From Coffea arabica (lineage: Eukaryota > Streptophyta > Magnoliopsida > Gentianales > Rubiaceae): DNA of 64,000 nt. The stretch covers positions 47,105,001 to 47,169,000 of the forward strand of contig NC_092316.1 in assembly GCF_036785885.1 (NCBI RefSeq). Direction: 5' to 3'. The notes beneath the pieces were generated by a model. It saw only the letters and a program-made list of their open reading frames with translations. It ran no database searches and was not told the DNA's origin. Below, one piece after another: positions 11,738 to 23,727 of the stretch. The translations under genes and the position numbers were made by a program. The first letter of the stretch is position 1; the number at the start of each line of letters is the position of its first letter.

Positions 11738-14432
11738 TTTTTTTTTTCTTTCCAACAAACGACAACAGATTTCATTAATATTAACACTTGATAATACAAG
11801 TATTAGTTACAAAAAAGGGATACTGCCCTCATTTCTCTCATCCCTAACTCAATCAGCCATATTGGGAAGTCATTTTCCCATTCAATGCTATGCACCAGTT
11901 TAACTGCAAAATGAGCTAGTGCATGACTGATTTCATTTGCTGCTCTAGAAATAAACACAAAAGAGCACCTATCAAAGCCTGTTTTAAGATCCTGTACATC
12001 CTCTAGAATAGTTGCAATGCTGTACTCATAGTCACTGCATCTGTTAATTTGCTCAACCACTGATTTGCAGTCTGAATGTACAATAATTTTCTTCCATCCA
12101 GCTCGCTTGGCCATCAGTAGAGCATTTCGTACTGCGAATGCCTCTTCAGTGCTCGATGTTCCCTTCCTCTGGTGTACAATTCCTTTGACTCTCATTATCT
12201 TTCCTTTCCAATTTCTTGCAATGATCCCTTGTCCGGTCCTGATCCTTTCTGCAGAGATGGTTGCATCCGTATACAAACATACCACATCTTCCTTTCAATG
12301 CTCGTTTCTTGCTTTTTGTCCACTCATATTCTGGGTTGTGCTGCTCTCCTGGTCTGATTCCCTTGCTTGCTCAAACTCCAACCACTCCTCTTGTGCTTTT
12401 TGTACAGTTTTGTGTGGTTCCTGATTAGCACTATAAAAAATTCTCTTGTTTCTGGCTTTCCAGATGTGCCAAAATATGTTAATGGTGAGATTAACTATCC
12501 TGACCTTGTTCCATCGAGAGTGATTGCATAGCTTTCTCCCACCATAGCCATAAGTTATGTTGTTCCTCCTTTAGTCCATCCCACCTTATTGGAGCCATGC
12601 ACCATACCTCTGTTGCATTTTCACAAAAAAAGAGTAAGTGTTCGATTGTTTCCACCTCTTCCCCACAACAAATACACCTTCCCTCTCCTTTCCCCAGCCT
12701 TTTGTACATAATCTCGTTTGTAGGTAGGCAGTTTTGTAAGCATTTCCACATAAAATGTTTCAGCTTTGCCTTTACTTTCAGGTGCCACAATTTCTTCCAC
12801 ACACTATGCTTTCTTATTTCCCAGCTAGACTCTACATCTTGTCCTTTCTTCCTGCATTGTTTTCCTTCTGCCTGTCTAGCTATTGCATACCCCGTCTTTG
12901 CTGTGTATGTTCCATACTTGGAGAAACACCATATCAACTTGTCCTGTCTCCTCCCAATACTCGTGGGGATGCCTTTTATTAGCATCCTAGTTACAAAACC
13001 ACTTCTGGAGGAGATCAGTGTTCCATTTCCCCTCATCTATCAGCTCACCCACCCATTCTAACTGGCAATCCTCAGGTTTTGATATGCTCACCTGGCCTTG
13101 GTCTGAACCAGAAATCCACTTATCTCTCCATATACTCACTGATTTGCCATCACTAATTCTTTTCCATAGTCCAATCAGTAGCAATGTTTTTGCACTGTAA
13201 ATACTCTTCCAACTCCATGAAGCTGCGCTTGAGGGACTTTCTTCCATCCAGTTTGGGTCCTTCATGTATTTTGCCTTCATTACCTTACTTACTAGCAAAT
13301 TTGGAGATGTTAGGAATCTCCAAAGTTGTTTAGCTAGCAAGGCAATGTTGAAAGCCTCTAAGTCTCTAAAACCTATTCCCTCTTTTCCCTTGACTTCTGA
13401 TAACTTCTTCCAACTTGCCCAGTGTACACATGTCCCTTCCTCTCCTTTTCCTCACCAAAACCTTGCTATTCTTGCTGAGATTGCTCTGCACAAGCCTCTG
13501 GGGAGTCTAAAGCATGCCATAACATACGTTGGCATAGCCATAACAACAGATTTGATGAGAACTTCTTTTCCTCGACTCAACAACTTTTGTTTCCAACTTT
13601 GCAATTTGTTATTGATCTTACTCTTCACAAAACCAAACACCTGTGTTTTCGATCTTCCAATTGCCATTGGTAGCCCTAGATAAGTACCATTCCTTGCCTC
13701 TTTCATATTGTCAAGGCCCTCACTAACCTTTTCCTTCATTCGTTCAGTGGTGTTCTTACTATAAAAAATAGCTGATTTGTCAAAATTCACCACCTGGCCT
13801 GAGGCTTTTCCATAGCTTTCCAGTATGCTTTTCACCTTCCTTGCCTCCTGCTTGCTCGCTTTACAACACAGCAACGAGTCATCTGCAAAAAATAAATGTG
13901 AAATGGAAGGACTGTCCCTACAAATTTTGATACCTATTAGCTCCCTCTCAATAACAGCTTTGTGGAGCAGACAAGATAGTCCTTCTGCACAGATAATGAA
14001 CAAGTAAGGAGATAAAGGATCCCCTTGCCTAATCCCTCTACTAGGTTGTATATGTCCTACTTTTTGTCCATTTAAGTTGAAGGAGTAAGAAACTGTGGAC
14101 AAACAGATCATGATCTATTTAACAAAGATTGGACAAAACCCCATTTTCATCATAAGTCTACCCACAAATTTCCATTCAACTCTATCGTAAGCTTTGGACA
14201 TATCCTGTTTAACAACCATGAAACCTACCCTTCCCTTTCTCCTATTTTTCAAAAAATGAAGTATTTCATGAGCAACTATGACATTATCAAGAATCTGTCT
14301 GCCAGGTATGAATGCAGATTGAGAGTTGCTAATACAGTGATGAAACACCTTTTTCAATCTATTGGCAATGATTCTGGAAATAATCTTATACAGGACTGTG
14401 TACAAACTTATAGGTCTGTAGTTCACCACTGA
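11738..14432 (-). mobile_element. L1-type LINE, 5'-truncated and degenerate
   Basis: Minus-strand non-LTR retrotransposon. Reading from 14429 down there is reverse transcriptase, then a zf-RVT-like region, then an RNase H domain, then a 3' untranslated stretch and a poly(A) tail, seen as a T run at 11738-11750 on the plus strand. This domain order is that of plant L1-clade ORF2. The endonuclease and ORF1 are absent: homology begins abruptly inside the reverse transcriptase near 14430. No clear target-site duplication was found. Premature stops and frame changes show it cannot move by itself. Confidence 0.9.
11803..14429 (-). pseudogene. LINE ORF2 remnant: reverse transcriptase and RNase H
   Basis: The reverse transcriptase begins at NYRPISLYTVLYKIISR (14429-14115) and includes SQSAFIPGRQILDN and DMSKAYDRVEW. 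After an in-frame TAG at about 14115 it continues (14111-13452) with GIRQGDPLSPYLF and the catalytic FADD box (about 13878-13889). A TGA replaces a conserved tryptophan codon near 13450. The frame then resumes through GIGFRDLEAFN-like sequence and 13340-12987. A frame change near 13000 leads into the zf-RVT-like part (13036-12491, with CCGEEVETIEHLLFFC). A further frame change precedes the RNase H domain (12285-11803), with YTDAT, EEAFAVRNAL, VHSDCKSVV and AHALAHF-like motifs. At least two in-frame stops and two frame changes make this a pseudogene. The products would have copied element RNA at a nicked target. Confidence 0.9.
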
Positions 14433-14983
14433 AAAAAAAAGGTGTCATTTATGTATCCTAACCAATGTCGCGGGCACACTCATTAGAAAAATCCTTTATA
14501 TAAATAAAAAAAAGAAAAAATTACTTTGATATCATATGATGCATTCTAGCTTCTTCCTTACTTAAAAATGCACAAGTTTGCAGCCATTGCTATACACGAG
14601 TTTAATTTTAAAAAAAAATAGAGAAAAGAGTAGAGACTATAATTTTGAAAAGGATGAACGAAGTCTAAAATTTAGAAACAAAAAAAATGTAATTAATACT
14701 ATTGGGAACTTGGCATATGAGGAAGATATGAAGGAAAAAATAGGTGATTCCACAAAATTTCATTCCATTTTTCTATAAATATTTGCAATCATAATGTGAG
14801 TTTTTTCCTTTTTAAGTTAAGTGGATGTATATGGATGACATGGATAATCCATTTACACCAACATAATCGGTTTTAAATGATTATTCATTTAAAACCATTA
14901 AATTTATATGAATCATCCAAATCCATTTAAAGTTGGTTTATATGAATGGATTGGTGGACATGAATCTATTTTGCCGCTTCTAG
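14433..14983. other. Intergenic with a palindrome at 14869-14896
   Basis: No gene supported. A perfect 12-base inverted repeat, GGTTTTAAATGA and TCATTTAAAACC around TTAT, lies in a segment rich in short ATCCATTT and ATGGAT words (14820-14960). This looks like the core of a decayed terminal-inverted-repeat element. Confidence 0.5.
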
Positions 14984-15069
14984 TAATCACAAAGGCATTA
15001 GTAAATACACAGCCCTAAAATTAGAGTCAATTATATAGTTAATCCCCTTAAGGTTTGCCATACTTCTCA
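14984..15069. repeat. Direct repeat, right copy
   Basis: Second copy of the 10923-11009 segment in the same orientation, nearly identical over about 85 bases. The match stops just after GGTTTGCCATACTTCTC. Confidence 0.85.
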
Positions 15070-16480
15070 CTTATTCGTAACATGATTTTTATAGTGTTAA
15101 TTTAAAAAAAAAGCACTCAAAAGATAACTTTTCTCACTTTGTCTCCCCGCAATATTCAATTGCATCAATTCCATCCTTGTGAGTTTAAATCTTTCCCAAT
15201 TAGGTCCAATTAGCATAGGAAACACAATTTTTCTTTTAGTTTGGCTAATGGATGCTCAATGAGCACTCCTTAGAAGGTGCTTTACGTGTTAGTTTTTAGA
15301 AAAGTATAACTAATTTTAAAAAATGTCTAAATGCAAGGGGGTGCATTAATTGTAATGTAAGGCAGCGCCCAAATGCGATCTAAGAGTGGGGTGAATTAAG
15401 TTGATAAAAAGTTTAAGCAAATAATGGCAAATTCCACTCAATTTTTTACTAGCCAAAATAACCTAATGATGACATATTTAAGCAAGTAGAAAGCAATAAA
15501 GATAAAACAATTAATTCACACAATTAATCAAGTAAAAGAAAGCAATGAAATAAATGATTGCAAACTGATTTATAATGAGTCGGTACCCTTCCTGGCATCT
15601 GCATCCAATCCCAAACTTCTCCAAGTTTAGAGCTCAATTCACTATATGCTTCTTCAAATATTGGTGAAGCAAATCAATTTGTACAAAGAAAAGCTCACCT
15701 TTTATTCACGCTAAACTCATTCTAGTTGATTCAAAAGATTTAACAACTCACACAAAACTAACCCTCTCTAAACTACAATTCAATGTTCACATTTATAATG
15801 GAGAACAGTCTTATTTTTCAACCTCACAATGAACTATAAGTGTGTAAAGGGAGTAATTTTCTTTACAAAAATAGTTCTAAGGGGTTTAATCAATGCAGAC
15901 AAAAGTTTTTACCAATGTTTTGAAACCCGGACCGTCAATTGAACAGATAAGGTGTTTGGATTGCGATTCAACCGATCAGACCGGTTCAATACAGGGTCAA
16001 TAAATTTTTTTAAAAATAAATTATATTAATATTATGTGCATAAAAATAAGATAACCAATGGACTAATTTAAGACTTTATTTGACAAAAGATTTAATATTT
16101 TCAAAGAACTTGATCTTTCACAAATAAATTTTTTAAATTATAAGGTCAAACAAATAATTTTTATCTCAAGTGTATCTACTAAAAAATAATCTTAAATCCT
16201 ACATAAAAACACCACAACATTCTGAAATTAAACAAAATTCATGTCTTTAGGAATTACACATCGTGAGTTTAAACTTTAAACCACGTCTTTTGGAATTAAA
16301 TATTGCAATTTTGCCAAAAAAAAAAGGAGTCTAAAGGAAGTTAGGAAACTAAAAAGTTGATATGAAAACTTGATAAGAGGCAATAGATGAGAAGAAGGTG
16401 AGTGGATGTGGTACTTTGTTATTGGTCTTTATGGTTAAGAAGAACTTATTCTTTTTTTTTTAGTTTAATAGGCAAAAAAA
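15070..16480. other. Repeat-derived intergenic DNA
   Basis: No gene supported. A block at about 15360-15830 has the look of transposon sequence but has no coding content or boundaries I can fix. At 15920-16000, ACCGATCAGACCGGTTCAAT belongs to the CCGGTTCAA-rich class of hAT-like ends seen again at 45905, but its partner end was not found. Confidence 0.45.
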
Positions 16481-16499
16481 AAAAAAACCACGGGTTCAA

Positions 16500-16990
16500 C
16501 TGCACGATAAAAAAAGGCCTTTTTGCGATTATAGAAAATTGTCATAACAACTGCAATATTCGCCACAAAAATTTTTTTGTGATGATAACTTCGTCACTAG
16601 TAGCTCGTCCAAAAGAGCTCGTGGCCAGAAGGTTTTTGTGATAAGTAAAGGGTGGTAGTCACAAAAGTATTTATAACGACACTATTTGTTCGTCACCTCT
16701 AAGTATTTTTAGTGAAGATAAAATCATCATAGTAAGTGGTATCCAGACATCACCTTATGTTATACTCATCACAAAAAAGTACTAAATCTAAGGTTTGACA
16801 CGGAATTTTGTGATGACACTTTCATCATAAAAAGTCCACATATTTTTTGTGGTGGTACATTCTACATTGCCACAAGATAATAGCAACCATCCATTGCTTC
16901 TTGTGATGAATGTTCTAACTTTGTCATCACAGAAACTTTCAGTACAATATCTCTTTGTTAATGACAAAAGGTGCATAAGAACCTGTATCC
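16500..16990. repeat. TTTTGTGATGA-rich block, possible CACTA subterminal region
   Basis: Short words such as TTTTGTGATGA, CTTGTGATGA, CATCACAA and GTCATCAC occur many times here on both strands. Clustered short direct and inverted repeats of this kind are typical of the subterminal regions of CACTA (En/Spm) transposons. A CACTA terminus and 3-bp target duplication were not located, so the assignment is tentative. Two small open frames overlapping it are made of these repeats. Confidence 0.4.
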
Positions 16991-17530
16991 TGCTTTAATA
17001 GTTATTAATATTTTAAACATTAATTCAAACTTGAACTTGACACCATACAATTAATGGTCACTATTAATACAGTAGAACAACAATGGCCACCGTTGTATTG
17101 GTCATCCTATTAAAAGTCAATGTCTAAACTTATCATAGTATCTTCAGATATATACATCCAACGTAACAAGTTCCTAAATAATTCTACCAAGCTACTGGAG
17201 CTTCTAAGTAGCAGTCAACATCAAAAGATTCAAATGCTATAAGAGTACTAATATCGATAATATTTTCTCATAACCATGTATATTCAGCTGGATATTGCAA
17301 GTCAAGAGAGAAATCCACAAAAATTGAGCCAAAAAAATGGACAAAAGTAGAGAACTCAATCGAAAAAGACACAGATTGAACTTATTGTCCACAGAACTAC
17401 AAAGAATTGATGAAAAATAGAATGTACATATTATTAAGGATTACAATTACTGCAAAGAAGAATACTGCCAATAACTATATACAAAATTAGAAACATCTAT
17501 CTATGGTATTGATACAAACGGCACCAACCT
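16991..17530. other. Intergenic, no feature seen
   Basis: AT-rich sequence upstream (in plus coordinates) of the Gypsy element's outer LTR end. I see no gene, tandem repeat or terminal repeat. Confidence 0.4.
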
Positions 17531-17999
17531 TGTGATGCAACCCGTACAGAAAGGCTAAGATTTAGAAGGCAGGGATTCACGTTGATGACACACGAACGCA
17601 GTGGAATCACTTAAACCCATTGATCACGTGGTCAACGAACCTCGGTATTAGTAGAAGACGCCACAATCTAGCGCGGTCCTAAATTGATAAGTCAATTGAA
17701 CCAAAGAAATGAATCTAAGATATTCAAGGATGCTTCAATGAAACTTTGAGAGAATTCTCAAGTGTATTTTTATTAATCATCATAAACTGCATAATACAAC
17801 CCAAGTTGACCTATTAAATACTAAGATAATTAACTATGACTAATGGGCCAAACTAATCACTAATGTGGCCCACATGGCCTAATCCATTGACCCAAGAACT
17901 AACAACGACTAAGGTCCAAGCGACAAGTTAGTTGGACCTCTTTATTACTTTCTACTAAACTAATAATGGTCATGGACCATTTAGCTGAATCATGGGCTT

Positions 18000-19208
18000 C
18001 TAATCTTCAGTGATGGCCAAAACTAGGACAACAAGTCTAGGTTCGTTGAGGCCCTCGATAGCCTTTGACTCTCCACTCGACTCTCGGGCAGCACGAACCA
18101 ATGTTTGTAGTGTCTCATTCAATCTCTTCGCGCGAGCTCGTGTCATAGGCCCCAATGGCACCTTCATTTGCTCCACTTGGATAGCTCTCTCGACCTCCTC
18201 ATCATTCCCCTCCTTTGGCGAAAGATTTGTCCTCAAATCGACCTCATCTTCTGCTAGATAGGGACTTAGGTCAACAACATTAAAGGTAGCCGAGACATTA
18301 TATTCACTGGAAAGATCGAGCTTGTAGGCGTTGTCATTGATGCGCGCCACAACTTGGAATGGTCCATCTCTACGGGGTAGCAACTTGTTGCGACGCTGGA
18401 CAGGGAAACGCTCCTTGCGCAAGTGTAACCAGACCCAATCACCTGGTTCAAACACCACGTGACGCCGACCTTTGTTGGCATGCTTGAGGAACTGTTGGGT
18501 GCGAGCTTCAATGTTGACTCTCACCTGCTGGTGCAAAGCCTGTACAAACTCAACTTTCTTTTTGCCATCAAGGTTAGTACGCTCAGACAACGGCAAAGAC
18601 ATCAAATCCAAGAGAGTCAAAGGAGTAAAACCGTAAACAATTTCAAATGGAGAAAACTGTGTAGCACTATGAACTGTACGGTTATAAGCAAACTCGACAT
18701 GTGATAAACACTCCTCTCAAGTTTTGAGATTCTTTTTAATGATGGCTCGGAGTAAAGTAGACAATGTGCGATTAATGACCTCAGTTTGGCCATCAGTCTG
18801 GGAGTGACTGGATATAGAAAATAGCAATTTAGTGGCCAACTTCCCCCACAAAGTTTTTCAAAAGTAAAAGAGAAACTTAACATCTCTATCAGATACAATA
18901 GTCCTAGGTACATCATGTAAACGGACAACTTCCTTAAAGAAAAAATTAGGTATGTGAGTAGCATCGTCCGTCTTATGACATGGAATGAAATGAACCATTT
19001 TAGAAAATCGATCAACAATGACAAAAATGCTATCATGACCCCTTTTACTCCAAGACAGACCAAGCACAAAATTCATTGAAATGTCAACTCAAGGTTCCGA
19101 AGGAATAGGTAGAGGTGTATACAAACCGAATGGTTGGAGTTTGGATTTGGCACGGTGACAAGTGATGCAGCGTGACACTACTCGCTCCACATCCCGCTTC
19201 ATGCATGG
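18000..19208 (-). pseudogene. Gypsy integrase remnant
   Basis: The integrase inserts the cDNA copy into the genome. The zinc-binding start is seen as HEGGLMGH just before 19209 in the neighbouring frame and CITCH near 19160. The catalytic core is recognisable from [19 protein letters not shown] (19076-18858) and [10 protein letters not shown], and continues in another frame (19069-18617) as a [17 protein letters not shown] segment. The C-terminal part (18620-18000) is one long frame with GDWVWLHLRKERFP, the GPF box and a VDLSPYL ending, plus a charged PLGPMTRARAKR tail. No chromodomain is apparent. Stops within the core break the chain into at least three pieces. Confidence 0.85.
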
Positions 19209-19994
19209 CTAATAGAAATATTCCTGTAAAGCACTCAAAATCTTGGTGACACTAAAGTGTCCCATCAATCCACCTTCGTGAGTTTCACGGATTAGTAACT
19301 CACGAATAGAACATGACGGAATGCACAATTTATCATTACAATACAGAAATCCATTATGTATGAAGAACTTACCTTGACTCGACTTAGCACAAAACTTATA
19401 GATAGCAGAAAAATTAGTGTCGGTATCATAGATTTCTTTGATGAGATCAAATCCAAGGAGTTTAGCATCAAGTAGAACAAGCAAGGCATACCTCCTAGAT
19501 AGTGCATCTATAACAACATTGGTCTTGCCAGTTTTGTACTTGATCACATAGGGAAAGGACTCCACAAAGTTGACCCACCACACATGTCTCTTACTTAATT
19601 TGTGTTGAGACTTGAGATGCTTCAACGCCTCATGGTCAGTGTGGATGACGAATTCCTTTAGTCGCAGGTAATGTTGCCATGTCTCCAACGCATGAATCAA
19701 AGTATAGAACTCCTTATCGTAGGTGGAGTAGTTCAAGGCAGCACCATTCAACTTCTCACTAAAGTACGCGATAGGCCTTCCCTCTTGGATCAGCACAGCT
19801 CCAATCCCTACACCAGAAGCGTCACACTCAATCTCAAAAGTTTTATCAAAATTAGGTAAGGACAATAAGGGTACATGTGTGAGCTTGTGTTTAAGGAGTT
19901 GGAACGCCTTCTCCTGAGTTCCCCCCCACTCGAACTTCACATCCTTCTTGATAATGGCGGTCAGAGGGGCAGCTATAGTGCTGAAATCTTTCAC
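19209..19994 (-). pseudogene. Gypsy RNase H and connection domain remnant
   Basis: This 261-codon open frame begins in the connection after the reverse transcriptase ([14 protein letters not shown]). It covers the RNase H domain, with [18 protein letters not shown], the [20 protein letters not shown] box and [12 protein letters not shown], and the DALSRR motif. It ends in the integrase zinc finger. It is the longest uninterrupted domain of the element. RNase H removes the RNA template strand during cDNA synthesis. Confidence 0.88.
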
Positions 19995-20209
19995 GAATCA
20001 GCGATAGAAACTTACAAGGCCGTGGAAACTCCGAATTTCACTCGTGGTCTTGGGCACTGGCCACTCATTGATGGCCTAAACTTTGTTCTCATCTACTCTA
20101 ATGTCATATGCACTAACCTTATAATCAAGAAAAATAAGTTCATTAGTGCAAAAAATACATTTGCCAAGGTTAGCGAATAACCTCTCCCTGCGCAAAACAT
20201 CAAGAACAG

Positions 20210-20701
20210 CTCATACATGTGCTACATGTTCCTCAGGACTCTTACTGTATATCAGAATGTCGTCAAAATAAACAACAACAAATTTGCCTAAGAACGGGCG
20301 AACTAACTAGGAGTGTTAGTCAAATCAAAAGGCATAACTAACTTCTCATACAGACAATTTTTAGTCTTGAAGGCCATCTTCCACTCGTTCCCTTCCTTCA
20401 TTCGAATTTGATGGTAGCCACTCTTAAGATCAATTTTTGTAAAAATGACTGCACCATACAATTCGTCAAGCATATGATCTAAATGAGGTATAGGGTGACG
20501 ATACTTAACTGTAATAGCGTTGACGGCGCAGCAGTCTACACACATTCTCCAAGTGCCTTCTTTCTTTGGGACGAGAATGACTGGAACTGCATATGAGCTT
20601 ATGCTCTCTCGAGCCCAACCCTTCTCCAAGAGCTCATCTAATTGCCGTTGGATCTCCTTAGTCTCCTCAGGGTCCATCTTGTAGGCTGATCTGTTTGGCA
20701 A
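20210..20701 (-). pseudogene. Gypsy reverse transcriptase remnant
   Basis: The frame 20701-20303 covers the N-terminal reverse transcriptase motifs: VPVILVPKKEGTWRMCVD, the KYRHPIPHLD box, and FTKIDLKSGYHQIRM, which carries a catalytic aspartate. The motif with the other two catalytic aspartates, YFDDI, lies outside that frame at about 20258-20274. A break between 20273 and 20303 therefore separates the two halves of the active site. The R in the usual VDCRA box is C here, another sign of decay. Confidence 0.88.
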
Positions 20702-21076
20702 GGATGTTTCGGGGACGAAGTCAATATGGTGCTCGATCCCTCTGAGTGGCGGAAGTCCACTTGGGATCTCGTTTGGAAAAAAGTCATCAAATTCCTACCA
20801 TAAAGAAGAGATTTTAAGAGGTAAGTCATTGAGTGACTCATGAGAGAGTAAAATCACCTCTTTACAATATAAAACATAGACAACTTGTTTGGACAAGAGT
20901 AATTTGCAAACTTCTCTATTCTTGGCAAGTAAGGTAAACCGCTTCTCCAATCGACCAGATGTACCAGAGGTGGATGTCCTCTCGACCGGTGCTTTAATGA
21001 TTGTCTTAGGATTAGGTGACTTTTTAACCACCTCTCGTTCATGCTCCTGTTGCGATTGCAGTTGGTCTTCATGCAC

Positions 21077-21658
21077 CTACTGAAGTGTGAAAGGAATAAG
21101 TGTTATCTTCTTGTTGTGGTGCAAGAAGGAATACTTGTTAGTAAAGTCATCATGAGTAGTTTTCTTATCATATTGCCATGGCTGTCCCAACAAAATGTGA
21201 GAATCTTGCATGGGAACGACGTCGCAAAGGATCTCATTCTCATACTTTCCAATCCGAAAAGGCACCACCATTTGCTTGGTGACTTTGATATCGCCACTCT
21301 CATTGAGCCATTGCAAGCGGTATAGACTAGGGTGCCTCAACGTGGGCAAAGAAAGATGATCCACCATGAAAGTACTTGCCACGTTGGTATAATTACCCGC
21401 GTCAATGATGAAACTACATGCCATTCCCTTAACGTGATATCGTGTGTAGAAGATGTTGTTACGTTGGATCTCATTCACTTTCTTGACTTGGGTCGTAAGA
21501 GTCCAACGGGCTACTAGAGCAACATCCACTTGCTCATTAGTGGCCTCAACCTCCACCTCGGAATTTTCACCTTCATCTATATTAATGGAGGCATCTCGAC
21601 GAACTCGTCCTCGTCGTTCGATATGACATCTTCGCTTGGTAGGACAACCATGGTACAC
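21077..21658 (-). pseudogene. Gypsy protease region remnant
   Basis: Aspartic protease segment between gag and reverse transcriptase. It includes the RYHVKGMACSFIID stretch, in which the catalytic D-[ST]-G triad is replaced by D-A-G (about 21400-21415), followed by the ILLGQPWQYD box and TNKYSFLHHNKKI. The upstream half of this open frame (near 21600-21658) is out of phase with the gag zinc-knuckle frame. The family's CTMVVLPSEDV and DEDEFVEMPPLI words appear in the other frame, so a 1-base indel lies near 21590. A spacer rich in charged residues (20795-21076) links it to the reverse transcriptase. Confidence 0.8.
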
Positions 21659-21693
21659 CTATTGAGACACTGAGAAGCAATGTGTTCAAATTC

Positions 21694-22389
21694 TTAGCAT
21701 TTGAAGCACTTGTTGCGGTTTTGTGGCTTGGAGGAGTCGAATGGAGGCTTGGTAGTTACCTTTAATACCTGCTTTGGTAGCTCGGATTTATGAGTGAATT
21801 TAGACACCCCTGTATTAGGCCGTTCCCGCTCGAAGGTAGGATTGACCCTCCAAAGAGGCGTGGCCGAGAAACTAGGGTTACGAGGGTTACCTCTCCTCTT
21901 AAGTCTCCTTTCGATCTTGGATGCCTTATCAATTAACTCAGGCATGTCCACGTAGTTTTGCAACTTCACCAACTCGGCGATCTCAGGTCTCAAGCCGTTA
22001 AGAAATCTCGCCATGGTAACCTCTCTATCTTCCACAATGCTTGCTCGGAGCATGGTGATCTCTATCTTCTTTTAGTAGTCGTCCACACTGCGGCTTCCTT
22101 GAACTAATGTCTGGAGTCTCTGGTATAGATCACGGTAGTAATGGTTGGGTACGAACCGTTTTCTCATAATGGTTCGTAACTCCTCCCATGTACTAATTGA
22201 CCGTTCTCTATTGCGGCGCCTGCTAGTGCGTTCCTGCTCCCACCAGACAATAGCGTAATCGGTGAATTCGAGGGTTACCAGTTTGACTTTTTGTTCATCG
22301 GTGTAGTCCTGATACTTGTATGTGTGGACGTGTGTGTGTGTATATATACACACATATACACACAAACATACGTACATACATACATACAT
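21694..22389 (-). pseudogene. Gypsy gag remnant
   Basis: Nucleocapsid/capsid remnant in one frame interrupted by stops. The capsid part (22389-22072) has VKLVTLEFTDYAIVWWEQE, STWEELRTIMRKRFVP and YQRLQTLVQGSRSVDDY. The next part (22053-21694) has VTMARFLNGLRPEIAELVKL, then a basic region, and ends at the first half of a zinc knuckle, CFKC. A TAA follows directly, but the frame continues with FEHIASQC, giving a C-x2-C plus a later C. Nothing upstream of the capsid core survives. Confidence 0.85.
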
Positions 22390-22392
22390 ACA
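22317..22392. repeat. TG/TA/CA and CATA microsatellite at the Gypsy breakpoint
   Basis: A run of GTGTGTGTG, TATATATA, CACACA and then repeated CATA units replaces the 5' part of the gag gene. The TG-TATA-CA portion is self-complementary and could form a hairpin. Confidence 0.85.
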
Positions 22393-23727
22393 TGTATAAA
22401 TTTATATCTAGGTAATTTGGACTGCTAGAACATTTAAAGCAAATTAGCTACCTTGATAGAGCGGATCAAAATAGATAATACGTGGCTTTAGTTTGCTTAT
22501 TGGGTGCATAGGCTCAAATTCAGCTTGTGGTCGTTGACAAAGCTCACTCCACTTGGGAATCCAAAAATGACCAAAAGCTCTTCTTGAACTGCTCTCCTAC
22601 ATGAATAAAAGTCATATTTGTTATTGACTTCAACTCGTATTTGAAATTCTTAAAAATCAGTTTTAGTATCCTGCCTTCAGTAGATATTTTATATCTTCCA
22701 ATAAATTATTAGAATTAACTGACTTTTGTATGACCTATTTAAAATAAATTTGTGTTTTGAAAAAAAGTGATGATCGTGATTTTTTTTCTTTTTTTTGTAA
22801 TAACGAATACGAAGATATAGAAGCATTAAACAATAAAGATTTACATTTTTAACCATATATGCTTCACCCAAAAAAAAAAAAGGCTCAGAAGACGACATGC
22901 CATTGTAATGCACAAGCTATAACTACATATCTTTTTACTGCTGAAAAATTATTTTTCGTGAAAAAAAAAACTAAAGAAGGTATTGGAGAACCTTTCTCAT
23001 AATTGATCATGAAGATTGAGTGAATCATGAAATATAATCAGAAAGAATAGTCTTAAAATATGTTGACTTATCCATCGGGATTTGTATCAAATGTAATACT
23101 AAGTTATACAAGATTGGTAGCAAATTGAAACCAAACTGATTGCAAAAGGCTCCAAATATCTATAGCTCCTGTAGGAGATAGAAAGACTATACTATTGAAA
23201 ACTTACTAACACTCAAAAGACAGTTAAATGTAAAGAACGTGTCAAAATAATGTGCTTTCTACATGATGTTCAATTAGTATTGCAGTGAAGTTCAAATTTA
23301 GAAAATCCAAACACACCTGACCACATGCAGAGCAGAATATTCAGAAACATGGAAACCTTTACTGCAAAATGTGGTTGCACCTTCAAGAAATGAAAGGCAG
23401 CCTATCTTTGGTGGCCACATCACCACTTCAATTGTTTTTCGGGTCTTCAACTCCAGAAGCCCTCTCTCCATCATGTATGACATTTGTTTTCAGTCATCAT
23501 GTAAAGACCAGCAACTCATAGCTGCTGCTTAAATAGATTTTTCAGCCAAAGTTACAAAAATCAGCAGTGACATGCTAAAGGACATATAATCACAATTAGA
23601 AGCAGCATATGCCAAGCAATTGCGCATATCCATGTGCCAAAATCTGTCTTTATGCAAGCACAGGTCATGCACTGACCAATTCTCTGCAAAGCTACCAGAA
23701 TGACTTTTCAAGATGAGGTTTCAAGGT
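22393..23727. other. Intergenic, downstream of PPR pseudogene
   Basis: AT-rich DNA with several A homopolymers (22870, 22961) and no supported gene. The last 500 bases would hold the 3' untranslated region of the PPR gene. Confidence 0.5.

Larger units (their letters stand above)
17531..22389 (-). mobile_element. Degenerate Ty3/Gypsy retrotransposon, 5'-truncated
   Basis: Minus-strand element with domain order gag, protease, reverse transcriptase, RNase H, integrase, which is the Ty3/Gypsy order. A probable 3' LTR occupies about 17531-17995: on the minus strand it contains an AATAAAAATAC segment and ends ...GTTGCATCACA at 17531. The 5' end is missing; gag homology stops at a TG/TATA/CA/CATA microsatellite at 22317-22392, and no 5' LTR or primer-binding site was found beyond it. 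Each protein domain is split by stops or frame changes, so the copy is dead. The lineage within Ty3/Gypsy was not resolved. Confidence 0.88.

Noticed and set aside
12065..13683. Plus-strand frames opposite the LINE
   Set aside because: They are antisense shadows of the reverse transcriptase and RNase H coding sequence.
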